The notes beneath the pieces were generated by a model that was not told the origin of the DNA, made no database searches, and was given only the letters and a program-made list of their open reading frames with translations. Shown piece after piece: positions 45,263-56,372 of a stretch of 64,000 bases of DNA (position 1 is the stretch's first letter; each line of letters opens with the position of its first letter). The position numbers and the translations under genes are program-made. This DNA is from Pseudomonas sp. SCB32. Its GTDB lineage: Bacteria > Pseudomonadota > Gammaproteobacteria > Pseudomonadales > Pseudomonadaceae. The stretch covers positions 1,984,001-2,048,000 of the forward strand of contig NZ_CP045118.1 of NCBI RefSeq assembly GCF_009189165.1, given 5' to 3'.

Positions 45263-46507
45263 TCAGGCGCGTTCGCCGGCCTCGGGGCTGTCGGCGTCGT
45301 CTTCGGCCAGGCAGGCCGCGGCGGTGAACAGCACGTCGGTAGAGGAGTTCAGTGCGGTTTCGGCCGAATCCTGGAGGATGCCGATGATGAAGCCGACCGC
45401 CACCACCTGCATCGCCACTTCGCTGGAGATGCCGAACAGGCCACAGGCCAGCGGGATCAGCAGCAGCGAGCCGCCGGCCACGCCGGAAGCGCCGCAGGCG
45501 CAGATCGAGGCGACCACGCTGAGCAGGATGGCGGTGGGCAGGTCCACGGCGATGCCCAGAGTGTGCACCGCCGCCAGGGTCAGCACGCTGATGGTGATGG
45601 CGGCGCCGGCCATGTTGATGGTCGCGCCCAGCGGGATGGACACGGAGTAGGTGTCCTCGTGCAGCCCCAGGCGCTCGCACAGCTGCAGGTTGACCGGGAT
45701 GTTGGCCGCCGAGCTGCGGGTGAAGAAGGCGGTGATGCCGCTCTCGCGCAGGCAGGTGAAGACCAGCGGGTACGGGTTGCGGCGAATCTTGCTGAAGACG
45801 ATCAGCGGGTTCACCACCAGCGCCACGAACAGCATGCAGCCCAGCAGCATGGCCAGCAGGTGCAGGTAGCCGAGCAGCGCGTCGAAGCCGGATTCGGCGA
45901 GGGTGCTGGCCACCAGGCCGAAGATGCCCAGCGGGGCGAAGGCGATCACCACGCGGACGATCAGGGTCACGCCGTTGGCGACATCGTCCAGCAGGTCGCG
46001 GGTGGTCTGCCGGGCGTGGCGCAGGGCGATGCCCAGGCCGATGGCCCAGGCCAGGATGGCGATGAAGTCCGCCTCCAGCAATGCCTTCACCGGGTTGGTG
46101 GTGACGCTGAAGAGCAGCGAGCGCAGGACTTCGCCGATGCCGCCGGGCGGGGTCAGTTCGTTGCTGGGGGCGTGCAGGACCAGGGTGGAGGGGAAGGCGA
46201 AGCTGGCCATCACCGCGACCACCGCGGCGGCGAAGGTGCCGATCAGGTACAGCAGCAGGATCGGCCGGATGTGCGTGCGCTGGCCTTGCTTGTGGTTGGC
46301 GATGGAGGACATCACCAGCACCAGCACGAGTACCGGTGCGACGGCCTTTAGGGCGGAGATGAACAGTTTGCCGAGCAGGCCGACGGCGACGGCGCCTTGC
46401 GGCCAGATCAGGGCAAGGGCAATGCCGCAGAGCATGCCGATGAAGATCCGCAGGACCAGGCTGGTGTGCTTGAGTCGCTGCAGGAGGGTGGGAGTTGGAA
46501 GCGTCAT
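45263..46507 (-). CDS. sstT: Na+/serine-threonine symporter SstT
   Basis: 414 residues starting [20 protein letters not shown]. It belongs to the dicarboxylate/amino acid:cation symporter superfamily, with the [21 protein letters not shown] and [18 protein letters not shown] hairpins of the SstT branch. It imports serine and threonine with sodium. The downstream gene is MuiA-like and on the same strand, 211 bases away. Confidence 0.93.
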   Translation of the reverse strand: MTLPTPTLLQRLKHTSLVLRIFIGMLCGIALALIWPQGAVAVGLLGKLFISALKAVAPVLVLVLVMSSIANHKQGQRTHIRPILLLYLIGTFAAAVVAVMASFAFPSTLVLHAPSNELTPPGGIGEVLRSLLFSVTTNPVKALLEADFIAILAWAIGLGIALRHARQTTRDLLDDVANGVTLIVRVVIAFAPLGIFGLVASTLAESGFDALLGYLHLLAMLLGCMLFVALVVNPLIVFSKIRRNPYPLVFTCLRESGITAFFTRSSAANIPVNLQLCERLGLHEDTYSVSIPLGATINMAGAAITISVLTLAAVHTLGIAVDLPTAILLSVVASICACGASGVAGGSLLLIPLACGLFGISSEVAMQVVAVGFIIGILQDSAETALNSSTDVLFTAAACLAEDDADSPEAGERA

Positions 46508-46714
46508 GACATCGTTCGCTGCATGGAAATGGGATCGCACCGGCGGGCCGGATGCGCGAGGGCGCGGATTATGCCGTCGGATTCCGGGAAATGCGCGGTT
46601 ACCCGTCGATTGAGCGGTCAGCTTCCGCTTCGGTGGGCGTCAGGTGGCAGTCTGGAGGAGGGCGCCCGGACCGGCATTGATCCATGCCGGTCGCGGCGGG
46701 ATTAGCGGCCGGGT

Positions 46715-47551
46715 TCAGCCAAGGTCGTTGAAGGCTTCCGGATCGAGATCGAGGCCGGCGACCCGTTGTACGGCGCCACGCATGGTGACCTGGAAGTCCT
46801 CCGCGACGCGGATCTTCAGTTGGCCGCCGGCCAGGTTCAGGTCGATACGTTCCTCGCACAGGCCCAGGCGGCGCGCCACGGCGGCGGCTGCGCAGCTGCT
46901 GGTGCCGGAGGATAGGGTGTAGCCGGCGCCGCGTTCCCAGATCTCCACGCGCAGGGCGTTGCAGCCCTGCCATTCCACGAACTGTACGTTGGTGCGCCGG
47001 GGGAACAGTGGATGGCGTTCCAGCAGCGGACCGAGGCGACAAGCCAGTTCGCGGCTGGTCTGCTCGACGAACACTACGCAGTGCGGGTTGCCCATGGACA
47101 CCGCGTTGATCTTCAACGACTCACCGTCGATTTCCAGCGGATAGCCCAGGGCTTCCGGCGCATCGATGAGCACCGGTATGGATGCACAGGCGAACTCGGC
47201 GCGGCCCATGGAAATCTCTACGCTGCGGCCTTCGTCGAACACCTGGCTGGTGACGGTGCCACCGGCGGTGACGATGTCGAACGGCTGGTCGGCGACCAGC
47301 CCGCAGTCCCACAGGTAGCGGGAAAAGATGCGCAGACCGTTGCCGCTCTTCTCCGCCTCGGAGCCGTCCGGGTTGAGGATGCGCAGGCCGAAGGCGCTGT
47401 CCGTGTGCTGTGCCAGCAGGATGCCGTCGGAACCGATGCCGAAGTGACGGTTACAGACCCGGCCGATCTGCGTTGGCGTCAGCGCGAACGGCTCGGGGCC
47501 GGCATGGACCAGATAGTCGTTACCCAGAGCCTGGTATTTCACGAAGTGCAT
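46715..47551 (-). CDS. Diaminopimelate epimerase-like protein lacking both catalytic cysteines
   Basis: 278 residues starting MHFVKYQALGNDYLVH; the frame is open upstream but only from here does it resemble DapF. The fold and motifs (LGNDYLV, DGSEAEKSGNGLRIF, GNPHCVVFV, ERGAGYTLSSGTSSCAAAA) follow diaminopimelate epimerase. The two acid-base cysteines of the family are replaced: Ser69 in KSGNG in place of CGNG, and Ser215 in SSGTS in place of ACGTG. True epimerisation by the cysteine pair is therefore unlikely. The neighbour downstream of this transcription direction is sstT and upstream is a urea transporter gene 47 bases away. Role unknown. Confidence 0.85.
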   Translation of the reverse strand: MHFVKYQALGNDYLVHAGPEPFALTPTQIGRVCNRHFGIGSDGILLAQHTDSAFGLRILNPDGSEAEKSGNGLRIFSRYLWDCGLVADQPFDIVTAGGTVTSQVFDEGRSVEISMGRAEFACASIPVLIDAPEALGYPLEIDGESLKINAVSMGNPHCVVFVEQTSRELACRLGPLLERHPLFPRRTNVQFVEWQGCNALRVEIWERGAGYTLSSGTSSCAAAAVARRLGLCEERIDLNLAGGQLKIRVAEDFQVTMRGAVQRVAGLDLDPEAFNDLG

Positions 47552-47598
47552 GGCGCGATCCGTCGCTGAAGGAAGTACCCGACAGACTATAGACGCGG

Positions 47599-48489
47599 TC
47601 AGGCCTTTTCCGTGTGCAGGGTACGCAGCAGCATCGACAGCAGGCGCTGGCCCAGGATCACCAGCCAACAGGCAAAAATGAAGGGCGCGGTGAAGGCCGG
47701 CAGGCCGACCAGTGCGAAGCAGGGTTGCAGCAGCACCGCGAGCAGGATGCCGCACAGTGGCGCCAAGGCACTGCGATAGCGCAGCGACAGGGCGATGCCG
47801 GCCAGTGCGCCGTTCAGGCCGAGCAGACCGGCTTGTGCCGAAGCAGCCGGCAGACTGAGCAGCGGAGCGATGAGCAGCGCACCGGCGGCGCCCACCAGAG
47901 CCCAGAAGGCGGCGCGGCGGTCGGCCAGCAGCAGGCCGAGGGCGATGGTCAGGCCGGCCAGCGGTTCGCCGAGGAAGATCACTTCGCCGAAGCCCAGTGC
48001 CGTCGAATCGAGGAAGCGCTCGACCAGATCGCAGGACAAACAGCCCGGGCCCGTCGCGGGGGCCAGCCCGATGGCCTTGCCCAGCGCCGCGCAGACCCAG
48101 CCCATCAGTACGAAGGCCAGCGTATAGGCCGGCAGGCCGAAGCGCAGGCGCGACTGGCGCAGCATTCCCGCCTGCACGACCACGGAACTGAGAATGGCCG
48201 CGACGCAAAGCACCAGCATGGCCGGCGACCACTGGAACAGGAAGGGCAGCATCAGGCCGACGAGGACCGGGTTGTAGTCGTACAGGCCGGCATCGACGTC
48301 CGTCCGCGGTACGCGCAGGAAGCGCGCGGCGAGGGCGCTGAGCAGGCTGCCGAGCAGTGCGCCGGGCAACAACCGGGGGGCCGACCAGGCGATGCTGAGC
48401 AGCAGGATCAGGCCGAAGCGTGCGTCAGCCTGCAGATAGATCTGGCCGAATCCGACCAGCCGGGTGCGAGCGAATTGAATGAGGGACAT
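47599..48489 (-). CDS. Urea transporter family protein
   Basis: 296 residues starting MSLIQFARTRLVGFGQIYLQ. Two repeated halves with about ten membrane helices; the repeated LxGALLG/GLNGALAGIAL segments match the UT urea-channel family. It would let urea enter, which links to the DapF-like gene only by position and to purine degradation by theme. No urease genes are in the window. Confidence 0.85.
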   Translation of the reverse strand: MSLIQFARTRLVGFGQIYLQADARFGLILLLSIAWSAPRLLPGALLGSLLSALAARFLRVPRTDVDAGLYDYNPVLVGLMLPFLFQWSPAMLVLCVAAILSSVVVQAGMLRQSRLRFGLPAYTLAFVLMGWVCAALGKAIGLAPATGPGCLSCDLVERFLDSTALGFGEVIFLGEPLAGLTIALGLLLADRRAAFWALVGAAGALLIAPLLSLPAASAQAGLLGLNGALAGIALSLRYRSALAPLCGILLAVLLQPCFALVGLPAFTAPFIFACWLVILGQRLLSMLLRTLHTEKA

Positions 48490-48871
48490 GGTGCTACAGG
48501 GTTGTGGGATGCGTGGACTGCGCGGCGCCCGGTGATGGGCGCATCGAGGCGCGCAGCGTAGTGCATCTTGTGACGCCGGCATACGGGCCCGCGCCACCGG
48601 GTGGAAAAGAAAAGAGGCTGCCTGCGGGATCGCCGCTGACAGCCTCGAAATTCCATGGCCAGCATGGGAGTTGCTCGTGGGGGGCCATGGACCGACAAGC
48701 ATTCGGTCAAGGTCAAACCCGGACGGACGGGGACGCGGCCCCGTATTCCCGGCCCCGTCCGTCCGGGAGTGACTCGGTGCGGAGGCGCGCCTTGGGGCGC
48801 GGCTCCTGAACTCGGTTGCCTTCTCCCCAACCCTTTCCTTCAGGGTGAGGGTGGGGGAGAGGGACTTTGTC
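48490..48871. other. Gene-free spacer with long perfect hairpin
   Basis: No gene is convincing here. It has a hairpin with 15-base perfect arms (CCCGGACGGACGGGG at 48718-48732, complement at 48753-48767), a smaller inverted repeat GAGGCTG...CAGCCTC (48613-48647), and a CCCTAACCCTTTCC/GGGTGAGGG-type repeat near 48825-48870 next to the pykF stop. It lies between pykF and the urea transporter gene. Confidence 0.55.
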
Positions 48872-50302
48872 TTAACCCTCCAGCGCCGGCGCGACCGTCT
48901 CGATGCGCAGCATGTTGGTGCTGCCCGGCTGGCCGAAGGGCACGCCGGCGGTGATCACCACAGTGTCGCCACGGCGCGCCATGCGCTGGGCCAGGGCGAT
49001 GTCCAGGGCGGTGGAGCAGATCTCGTCGACGTGGGCGAGCTGCGCGTTGACCACCGAGTGCACACCCCAGGCCACGGTCAGGCGGCGGGCGGATTTCAGT
49101 TGCGGCGTCAGGCTGAGGATCGGTGCCTTGGGACGCTCGCGGGACGCACGCAGGGTCGAGGCGCCGGACTCGGTGTAGTTCACCAGCACCGCTACCGGCA
49201 GGATGCGGCTGATCCGGCGGATCGCGCAGCTGATGGCGTCGGAGACGGTGGCGTCGGGTTCCGCGCGGTTGAGTTCGAGTTGGCCCTGGTAGTCCGGCTC
49301 GGCTTCCACCTGGCGGATGATCTTCGCCATCATTTCCACCGCTTCACGCGGGTACTGGCCCGAGGCGCTCTCGGCGCTGAGCATCACGCAGTCGGCGCCT
49401 TCGCTCACGGCGTTGGCCACGTCGGTCACCTCGGCGCGGGTCGGCGCCGGGGAGAAACGCATGGATTCGAGCATCTGGGTCGCGACCACCACCGGGCGGC
49501 CGAGCTGGCGGCAGACCTGGATGATGCGCTTCTGGATACCCGGCACGCTCTCGGCCGGCATTTCCACGCCCAGGTCACCGCGGGCGACCATGATGGCGTC
49601 GGCCAGGCGGGCGATGGCTTCGATGGACTGCACCGCCGACGGCTTCTCGATCTTGGCCATGAGGAAGGCCTTGTCGCCGATCAGGGCGCGGGCTTCCTCG
49701 ATGTCTTCGGGACGCTGCACGAAGGACAGTGCGACCCAGTCCACGCCCAGCTCCAGACCGAAGTCCAGGTCACGGCGGTCCTTGGCGGTCAGCGGGCTGA
49801 GCTTGAGTACGGCCTCCGGCACGTTGACGCCCTTGCGATCGGACAGCTCGCCGCTGTTCATCACGCGGGTCTCGATGGCGTCGGCGTGGGCGTTGACCAC
49901 CTGCAGGCGGATCTTGCCGTCGTCCAGCAGCAGGCTCATGCCCGGCTCCAGCGCCTGGATGATTTCCGGGTGGGGCAGGTTGACGCGCTTGTCGTCGCCC
50001 GGGACGTCGCTCAGGTCCAGGGTGAAGCTCTGGCCCTTTTCAAGCTGCACCGCACCGTTGGCGAAACGGCCGACGCGCAGTTTAGGACCCTGCAGGTCCA
50101 TGAGGATGCCGATGGGGTAGTCCAGCTCGGCTTCCACTTCGCGGACCCAGGCGAAACGCTGGGCGTGGTCGTTGTACTCGCCGTGGCTGAAGTTCAGGCG
50201 GAACAGGTTGGCGCCTGCCTCGACCAGAGCACGGATGTCGTCACGGCTTTTGATCGCCGGGCCCAGAGTAGCGAGAATTTTTACTTTCTTATCAGGAGTC
50301 AT
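48872..50302 (-). CDS. pykF: Pyruvate kinase
   Basis: 476 residues starting MTPDKKVKILATLGPAIKSR. Substrate and metal sites are intact: FRLNFSHG, MDLQGPKLRVG, MAKIEKPSAV, VARGDLGVEM and MLSAESASGQYPREAV. It converts phosphoenolpyruvate and ADP to pyruvate and ATP. Last gene of the glyoxylate operon; its start overlaps the glycerate kinase stop. It processes the phosphoglycerate made by that kinase after enolase. Confidence 0.96.
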   Translation of the reverse strand: MTPDKKVKILATLGPAIKSRDDIRALVEAGANLFRLNFSHGEYNDHAQRFAWVREVEAELDYPIGILMDLQGPKLRVGRFANGAVQLEKGQSFTLDLSDVPGDDKRVNLPHPEIIQALEPGMSLLLDDGKIRLQVVNAHADAIETRVMNSGELSDRKGVNVPEAVLKLSPLTAKDRRDLDFGLELGVDWVALSFVQRPEDIEEARALIGDKAFLMAKIEKPSAVQSIEAIARLADAIMVARGDLGVEMPAESVPGIQKRIIQVCRQLGRPVVVATQMLESMRFSPAPTRAEVTDVANAVSEGADCVMLSAESASGQYPREAVEMMAKIIRQVEAEPDYQGQLELNRAEPDATVSDAISCAIRRISRILPVAVLVNYTESGASTLRASRERPKAPILSLTPQLKSARRLTVAWGVHSVVNAQLAHVDEICSTALDIALAQRMARRGDTVVITAGVPFGQPGSTNMLRIETVAPALEG

Positions 50303-51570
50303 TTGTCGTTCTCGAGGACCAGGATGGCGCGGAAGTCGTTGACGTTGGTACGGGTCGGCCGGGTGATCACCAGGTCGCCCAGTTCGGCGAAGAAGCCGTA
50401 GCCGTTGTTGTTGTCGAGCTCATGCAACGGGTTGAGGCCGGCCTTGAGGGCGCGGTTGTAGCTGCACGGCGTCATCAGGGCACCGGCGTTGCTTTCCATG
50501 CCGTCGATGCCGTCGGTGTCCCCCGCCAGGGCCCAGATGTTCGGTTCGCCCTTGAGGTCGGCGGTGAGGCTGAGGAGAAACTCGGCGTTGCGTCCGCCAC
50601 GGCCGGTGCCGCGTACGGTCACGGTGGTCTCGCCACCGGAGAGGATCAGGCATGGCGCCTTCAGCGGCTGGCCATGCTTGCGGATCTGCCGGGCGATGCC
50701 GGCATGGACCTTGGCGACCTCGCGGGATTCGCCTTCCAGGTCACCCAGGATCAGCGTCGGGATACCAGCGGCTTCGGCCTTGGCGGCCACCGCATCGAGA
50801 GCGTGCTGGGGCGTGGCGATCAGCTTGAAGTGGCTGCGCGACAGGCACTCGTCACCGGGTTTGACGGTTTCCGAACGCGGGTCTTCCAGCCAGGCACGCA
50901 CATTCGCCGGGACTTCGATGTCGTAGCGCTTGAGGATGGCCAGGGCGTCAGCGGAGGTGGTCGGGTCGCCCACTGTCGGGCCGGAGGCGATCACCGTGGC
51001 CTCGTCGCCGGGTACATCGGAAATCGCGTAGGTGTACACGCTGGCCGGCCAGCAGGCGCGGGCCAGGCGGCCGCCCTTGATGGCGGAGAGGTGCTTGCGC
51101 ACGCAGTTCATTTCGCTGATGGCGGCGCCGGATTTCAGCAACGCCTTGTTCACGCTGCGCTTGTCGTCGAGGCTGATGCCTTCGGCCGGCAGGGCGAGCA
51201 GGGCGGAGCCGCCACCGGAGAGCAGGAAGATCACCCGGTCGTTCTCGGTCAGCCCGCTGATCAGTTCCAGCACGCGGCGCGCAACGCGCTCGCCGGCATC
51301 GTCCGGTACCGGGTGCGAGGCTTCCACCACTTCGATGCGGCGGCAGTCGGCGCCGTAGCCGTAGGGGGCCACGACCAGACCCTGGACCTGACCGTTCCAG
51401 TGCTTCTCGGCGACTTCGGCCATGGCACCGGCAGCCTTGCCGGCGCCGATGACGATGGTGCGGCCACCCTTGTCGGTGGGCAGATGCTTGGCCAGTACCT
51501 GGGCCGGGTGCGCGGCGGCAATGGCGGTGTCGAACAACTCGCGCAGGAAGGTGCGTGGGTCCAGGCTCAT
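50299..51570 (-). CDS. ttuD: Glycerate 2-kinase (MOFRL family)
   Basis: 423 residues starting MSLDPRTFLRELFDTAIAAA. The MOFRL family motifs IVIGAGKAAGAMAE, LLSGGGSALL and the C-terminal LSGGETTVTVRGTGRGGRNAEFLLS are present. It phosphorylates D-glycerate to 2-phosphoglycerate, the exit step of the tartronate semialdehyde route. It overlaps pykF by four bases. Confidence 0.95.
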   Translation of the reverse strand: MSLDPRTFLRELFDTAIAAAHPAQVLAKHLPTDKGGRTIVIGAGKAAGAMAEVAEKHWNGQVQGLVVAPYGYGADCRRIEVVEASHPVPDDAGERVARRVLELISGLTENDRVIFLLSGGGSALLALPAEGISLDDKRSVNKALLKSGAAISEMNCVRKHLSAIKGGRLARACWPASVYTYAISDVPGDEATVIASGPTVGDPTTSADALAILKRYDIEVPANVRAWLEDPRSETVKPGDECLSRSHFKLIATPQHALDAVAAKAEAAGIPTLILGDLEGESREVAKVHAGIARQIRKHGQPLKAPCLILSGGETTVTVRGTGRGGRNAEFLLSLTADLKGEPNIWALAGDTDGIDGMESNAGALMTPCSYNRALKAGLNPLHELDNNNGYGFFAELGDLVITRPTRTNVNDFRAILVLENDK

Positions 51571-51707
51571 GACAGGCTCCGGTGATTCTTCTTGTGGTGT
51601 ATCCATGGCTCAGGCTTCTGTCTCCAGAAGACTCAGCGATGGATTCGAACGCCCCGGCCGGCGAGGCCGTGATTCCCTACGGCCGGGTGTTCGATTCTGG
51701 TTTCTGG

Positions 51708-51812
51708 TCCCCCGCCTTCGTGGGGGTGACGTGCTTTGCGTGGTCCGGACATCACTCCCATAACGCCCTGACCTGCACCGCTTTCGTCATCCCCGCGAAG
51801 GCGGGGACCCAG
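51708..51812. repeat. Inverted pair of CCCGC hairpin repeats within the operon (ttuD-glxR gap)
   Basis: TCCCCCGCCTTCGTGGGGGTGACG-type unit at 51708-51731 and the inverse GTCATCCCCGCGAAGGCGGGG unit at 51785-51812 face each other between glxR and ttuD. Confidence 0.75.
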
Positions 51813-51822
51813 TGGGCAACGC

Positions 51823-52713
51823 TCAGTCCTTGCGGATCGAGAAATTGGCCATGTGCTCCAGGCCCTTGATCAGGCCGGAGTGGTCCCAGTTGCTGCCGCC
51901 GATGGCCGCGCAAGTGCTGAACACTTGCTGGGCGTTGGCGGTGTTGGGCAGGTTCAGGCCCAGTTCGCGAGCGCCGGCCAGGGCCAGGTTCAGGTCCTTC
52001 TGGTGCAGGCTGATGCGGAAGCCCGGATCGAAGGTGCCCTTGACCATGCGGTCGCCGTGCACTTCGAGGATGCGCGAGGAGGCGAAACCGCCCATCAGCG
52101 CTTCACGTACCTTGGCCGGGTCCGCGCCGTTCTTGGCGGCGAACAGCAGGGCTTCGGCGACGGCCTGGATGTTCAGGGCGACGATGATCTGGTTGGCGAC
52201 CTTGGCGGTCTGTCCGTCACCGTTGCCACCGACGCGGGTGATGTTCTTGCCCATGGCCTGCAGCAGCGGCAGCACGCGCTCGAAGGTGTTCGGGCAGCCA
52301 CCGACCATGATGCTCAGGGTCGCGGCCTTGGCGCCGACTTCACCGCCGGAAACCGGGGCGTCCAGGTACTGCGCGCCGGTGGCCTTGATCTTCTCGGCGA
52401 AGGTCTTGGTGGCGGTGGGGGAGATCGAGCTCATGTCGATCACGACCTTGTTCGGGCCCACGCCTTCGGCGATACCGTCCTTGCGGAACAGTACGTCTTC
52501 GACCTGCGGGGTGTCCGGCACCATGACGATGATGAACTCGGCTTCCTGGGCAACTTCCTTGGGGGTGGCCAGGGCGATGCCGCCGGCTTCTACCAGGGCA
52601 GCGGGAGCTGCGTCGTGGTGGGTGGAGACGAAGATCTGGTGGCCGGCTTTCTGCAGGTTCTGCGCCATGGGCAGGCCCATGATTCCGGTGCCGATGAATC
52701 CGATTTTGGCCAT
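51823..52713 (-). CDS. glxR: Tartronate semialdehyde reductase
   Basis: 296 residues starting MAKIGFIGTGIMGLPMAQNL. The Rossmann motif GFIGTGIMG, LDAPVSGGEVGA and the catalytic Lys in AKVANQII identify the 3-hydroxyisobutyrate dehydrogenase family and its tartronate semialdehyde reductase branch. It reduces tartronate semialdehyde to D-glycerate with NAD(P)H. Third gene of gcl-hyi-glxR-ttuD-pykF. Confidence 0.95.
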   Translation of the reverse strand: MAKIGFIGTGIMGLPMAQNLQKAGHQIFVSTHHDAAPAALVEAGGIALATPKEVAQEAEFIIVMVPDTPQVEDVLFRKDGIAEGVGPNKVVIDMSSISPTATKTFAEKIKATGAQYLDAPVSGGEVGAKAATLSIMVGGCPNTFERVLPLLQAMGKNITRVGGNGDGQTAKVANQIIVALNIQAVAEALLFAAKNGADPAKVREALMGGFASSRILEVHGDRMVKGTFDPGFRISLHQKDLNLALAGARELGLNLPNTANAQQVFSTCAAIGGSNWDHSGLIKGLEHMANFSIRKD

Positions 52714-52750
52714 GAGGTGTTCTCCTGGTTTCTCTTGTTGGGTTATCGGG

Positions 52751-52821
52751 CCCCCGCGTTCGCGGGGGTGACGCTGGAAAGGTTCGGTTTCCCCGTCATT
52801 CCCGCGAACGCGGGAACCCAG
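52751..52821. repeat. Inverted pair of CCCGCG hairpin repeats within the operon (glxR-hyi gap)
   Basis: CCCCCGCGTTCGCGGGGGTG at 52751 and the inverse CCCGCGAACGCGGGAACCC near 52801 face each other between hyi and glxR, inside the operon. Confidence 0.8.
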
Positions 52822-52831
52822 CAAAAAAGCA

Positions 52832-53614
52832 TCAGATGACGTTGTGGCTCTTCAGCCAGCCCAGACCGGCTTCGGTGGTAGTCTTGGGCTTGTATTCGCA
52901 ACCGATCCAGCCGCTGTAGCCGATGCGGTCCAGGTGCTCGAACAGGAAGCGGTAGTTGATCTCGCCGGTACCCGGTTCGTTACGGCCAGGGTTGTCGGCC
53001 AGCTGGATGTGGTTGATGGCCGGGAGGTTCTTCTCCATGGTCCGGGCCAGGTCACCTTCCATGATCTGCATGTGGTAGATGTCGTACTGCAGGAACAGGT
53101 TGGCGCTGCCGACCTTCTCGCGAAGCTCCAGGGCCTGCTGGGTGTTCTTCAGGTAGAAGCCGGGAATGTCGAGGGTGTTGATCATTTCCATGACCAGCTT
53201 GATGCCCGCGGCTTCGAGCTTGTCCGCCGCGTACTCCAGGTTGTTCAGGAAGGTGTTCTCGATGGTGGCGCAGTCGTAGCCCTGCGGGCGGATGCCGGCC
53301 AGGCAGTTGACCTGCTTGTTGCCCAGCACCTTGGCGTAGGCGATGGCCTTGTCCACGCCGGCGCGGAATTCCTCGACGCGATCCGGATGGCAGGCGATGC
53401 CGCGCTCGCCCTTGGCCCAGTCGCCGGCGGGCAGGTTGAACAGCACTTGTTCCAGCTTGTTGGCGTCCAGGCGGGCCTTGATCACCTCGGCCTCGACGTC
53501 ATAGGGGAAGAGGTACTCGACACCGCTGAAACCGGCCTTGGCGGCGGCATCGAAACGGTCGAGGAAGTCCACTTCGGTGAACAGCATGGACAGGTTGGCG
53601 CAGAAACGGGGCAT
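52832..53614 (-). CDS. hyi: Hydroxypyruvate isomerase
   Basis: 260 residues starting MPRFCANLSMLFTEVDFLDR. A TIM barrel of the xylose isomerase-like family, with metal ligands in LVMEMINTLDIPGF, LQYDIYHMQ, HIQLADNPGRNEPGTGEINY and GCEYKP. It interconverts hydroxypyruvate and tartronate semialdehyde. Second gene of the operon. Confidence 0.95.
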   Translation of the reverse strand: MPRFCANLSMLFTEVDFLDRFDAAAKAGFSGVEYLFPYDVEAEVIKARLDANKLEQVLFNLPAGDWAKGERGIACHPDRVEEFRAGVDKAIAYAKVLGNKQVNCLAGIRPQGYDCATIENTFLNNLEYAADKLEAAGIKLVMEMINTLDIPGFYLKNTQQALELREKVGSANLFLQYDIYHMQIMEGDLARTMEKNLPAINHIQLADNPGRNEPGTGEINYRFLFEHLDRIGYSGWIGCEYKPKTTTEAGLGWLKSHNVI

Positions 53615-53710
53615 TGTGTGACTCCTTGATGGCGTGTTGCTCGAACAGCCCCCTCTCGGCAAGGAGAGGGTCAGGGGAGAGGGCCTCGCGGCGCCTCTCC
53701 CGCAGATGGA

Positions 53711-55486
<1,776 letters not shown>

Positions 55487-55512
55487 ATTTTGTTCCTCGG
55501 TTCTTATACTGA

Positions 55513-55579
55513 TTGTGTACAAAAGTTGAGGTGATTCTATGCAGGCTTCGGCGAGAAGGTCAAGGCGGGTTGTATACGT
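55513..55579. promoter_or_regulatory. Two imperfect TGTATACA-type sites before gcl
   Basis: TTGTGTACAA at 55513-55522 and TTGTATACGT at 55570-55579 resemble the perfect octamer found nearby. Confidence 0.5.
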
Positions 55580-55670
55580 GGGACTGGGCGGTCATTTTTC
55601 TTGTAAACCCAGATAAAACAGTATGTTGCGCGTAAAGCTGATCCGTGGGTCAAACTGTCGTTTGAAAAAA

Positions 55671-55678
55671 TGTATACA
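55671..55678. promoter_or_regulatory. TGTATACA operator between gcl and the GlcG-like gene
   Basis: Perfect palindrome TGTATACA, flanked by AAAA and AAAA. The same octamer occurs before the nearby TetR gene. It is probably the binding site of that regulator. Confidence 0.6.
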
Positions 55679-55826
55679 AAAATAGGTGCTCATTGTCCTT
55701 TTGTGTTGCTTTGGTCAGGGCGTTCGGCTACTAGATTGCGTACAGATTTCTGATGCGGATGTGTGCAGGCGAATCGCCAGTGCCGTCCGTGCCCCTGACT
55801 TACTCAACCTTGAAGAGGAAAACCTC

Positions 55827-56258
55827 ATGAGCACTATCAGTCTGGAAACCGCGCTGGATATCACCCGCCAGGCCCTGGCCGCCAGCCGCGAGTTGTCCAC
55901 CGCGCCGCTGACCATCGCCGTGCTGGATGCCGGCGGGCACCTTGTGACCCTTCAGCGGGAGGATGGCGCCAGCATGCTTCGTCCGCAGATCGCCATCGGC
56001 AAGGCCTGGGGCGCCGTGGCGCTGGGCAAGTCGTCGCGTCTGCTGGCGGCGGACGCGCAGCAGCGCCCGTCCTTCATCGCAGCGGTGAACACGCTGGCGC
56101 AAGGCAATGTGGTCCCCGCGCCGGGCGGCGTGCTGATCCGTAACTCGGCCAATGAAGTGATCGGCGCCATCGGCATCAGTGGCGACGCCTCGGACATCGA
56201 CGAGCAGTGCGCGATCCGTGGCGTGCAGGCGCTGGGGCTGGTGGCCGACGCGGGCTGA
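55827..56258 (+). CDS. GlcG/HbpS-like (DUF336) protein
   Basis: 143 residues starting MSTISLETALDITRQALAAS with AGAGGAA upstream. The pattern IAVLDAGGHLVTLQREDGA and GGVLIRNSANEVIGAIGISGD is that of the GlcG/HbpS family, which often occurs beside glycolate and glyoxylate genes; a heme- or small-molecule-binding role has been proposed. Divergent from gcl across a shared operator region. Confidence 0.88.
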   Translation: MSTISLETALDITRQALAASRELSTAPLTIAVLDAGGHLVTLQREDGASMLRPQIAIGKAWGAVALGKSSRLLAADAQQRPSFIAAVNTLAQGNVVPAPGGVLIRNSANEVIGAIGISGDASDIDEQCAIRGVQALGLVADAG

Positions 56259-56304
56259 TCGAAGAGGGGAAGGGCGCGCAGTTCACCGCGCGCCAAATGC
56301 TTTC

Positions 56305-56345
56305 TGTAGGAGCGTTGAGGTTCGCGAGCAAGCTCGCTCCTGCAG
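56305..56345. repeat. REP hairpin between convergent genes
   Basis: TGTAGGAGCG at the left and GAGCAAGCTCGCTCCTGCAG at the right form a REP-type hairpin. Confidence 0.7.
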
Positions 56346-56372
56346 TTCCAGCGGGCGGGAAAGTGCGATCAA

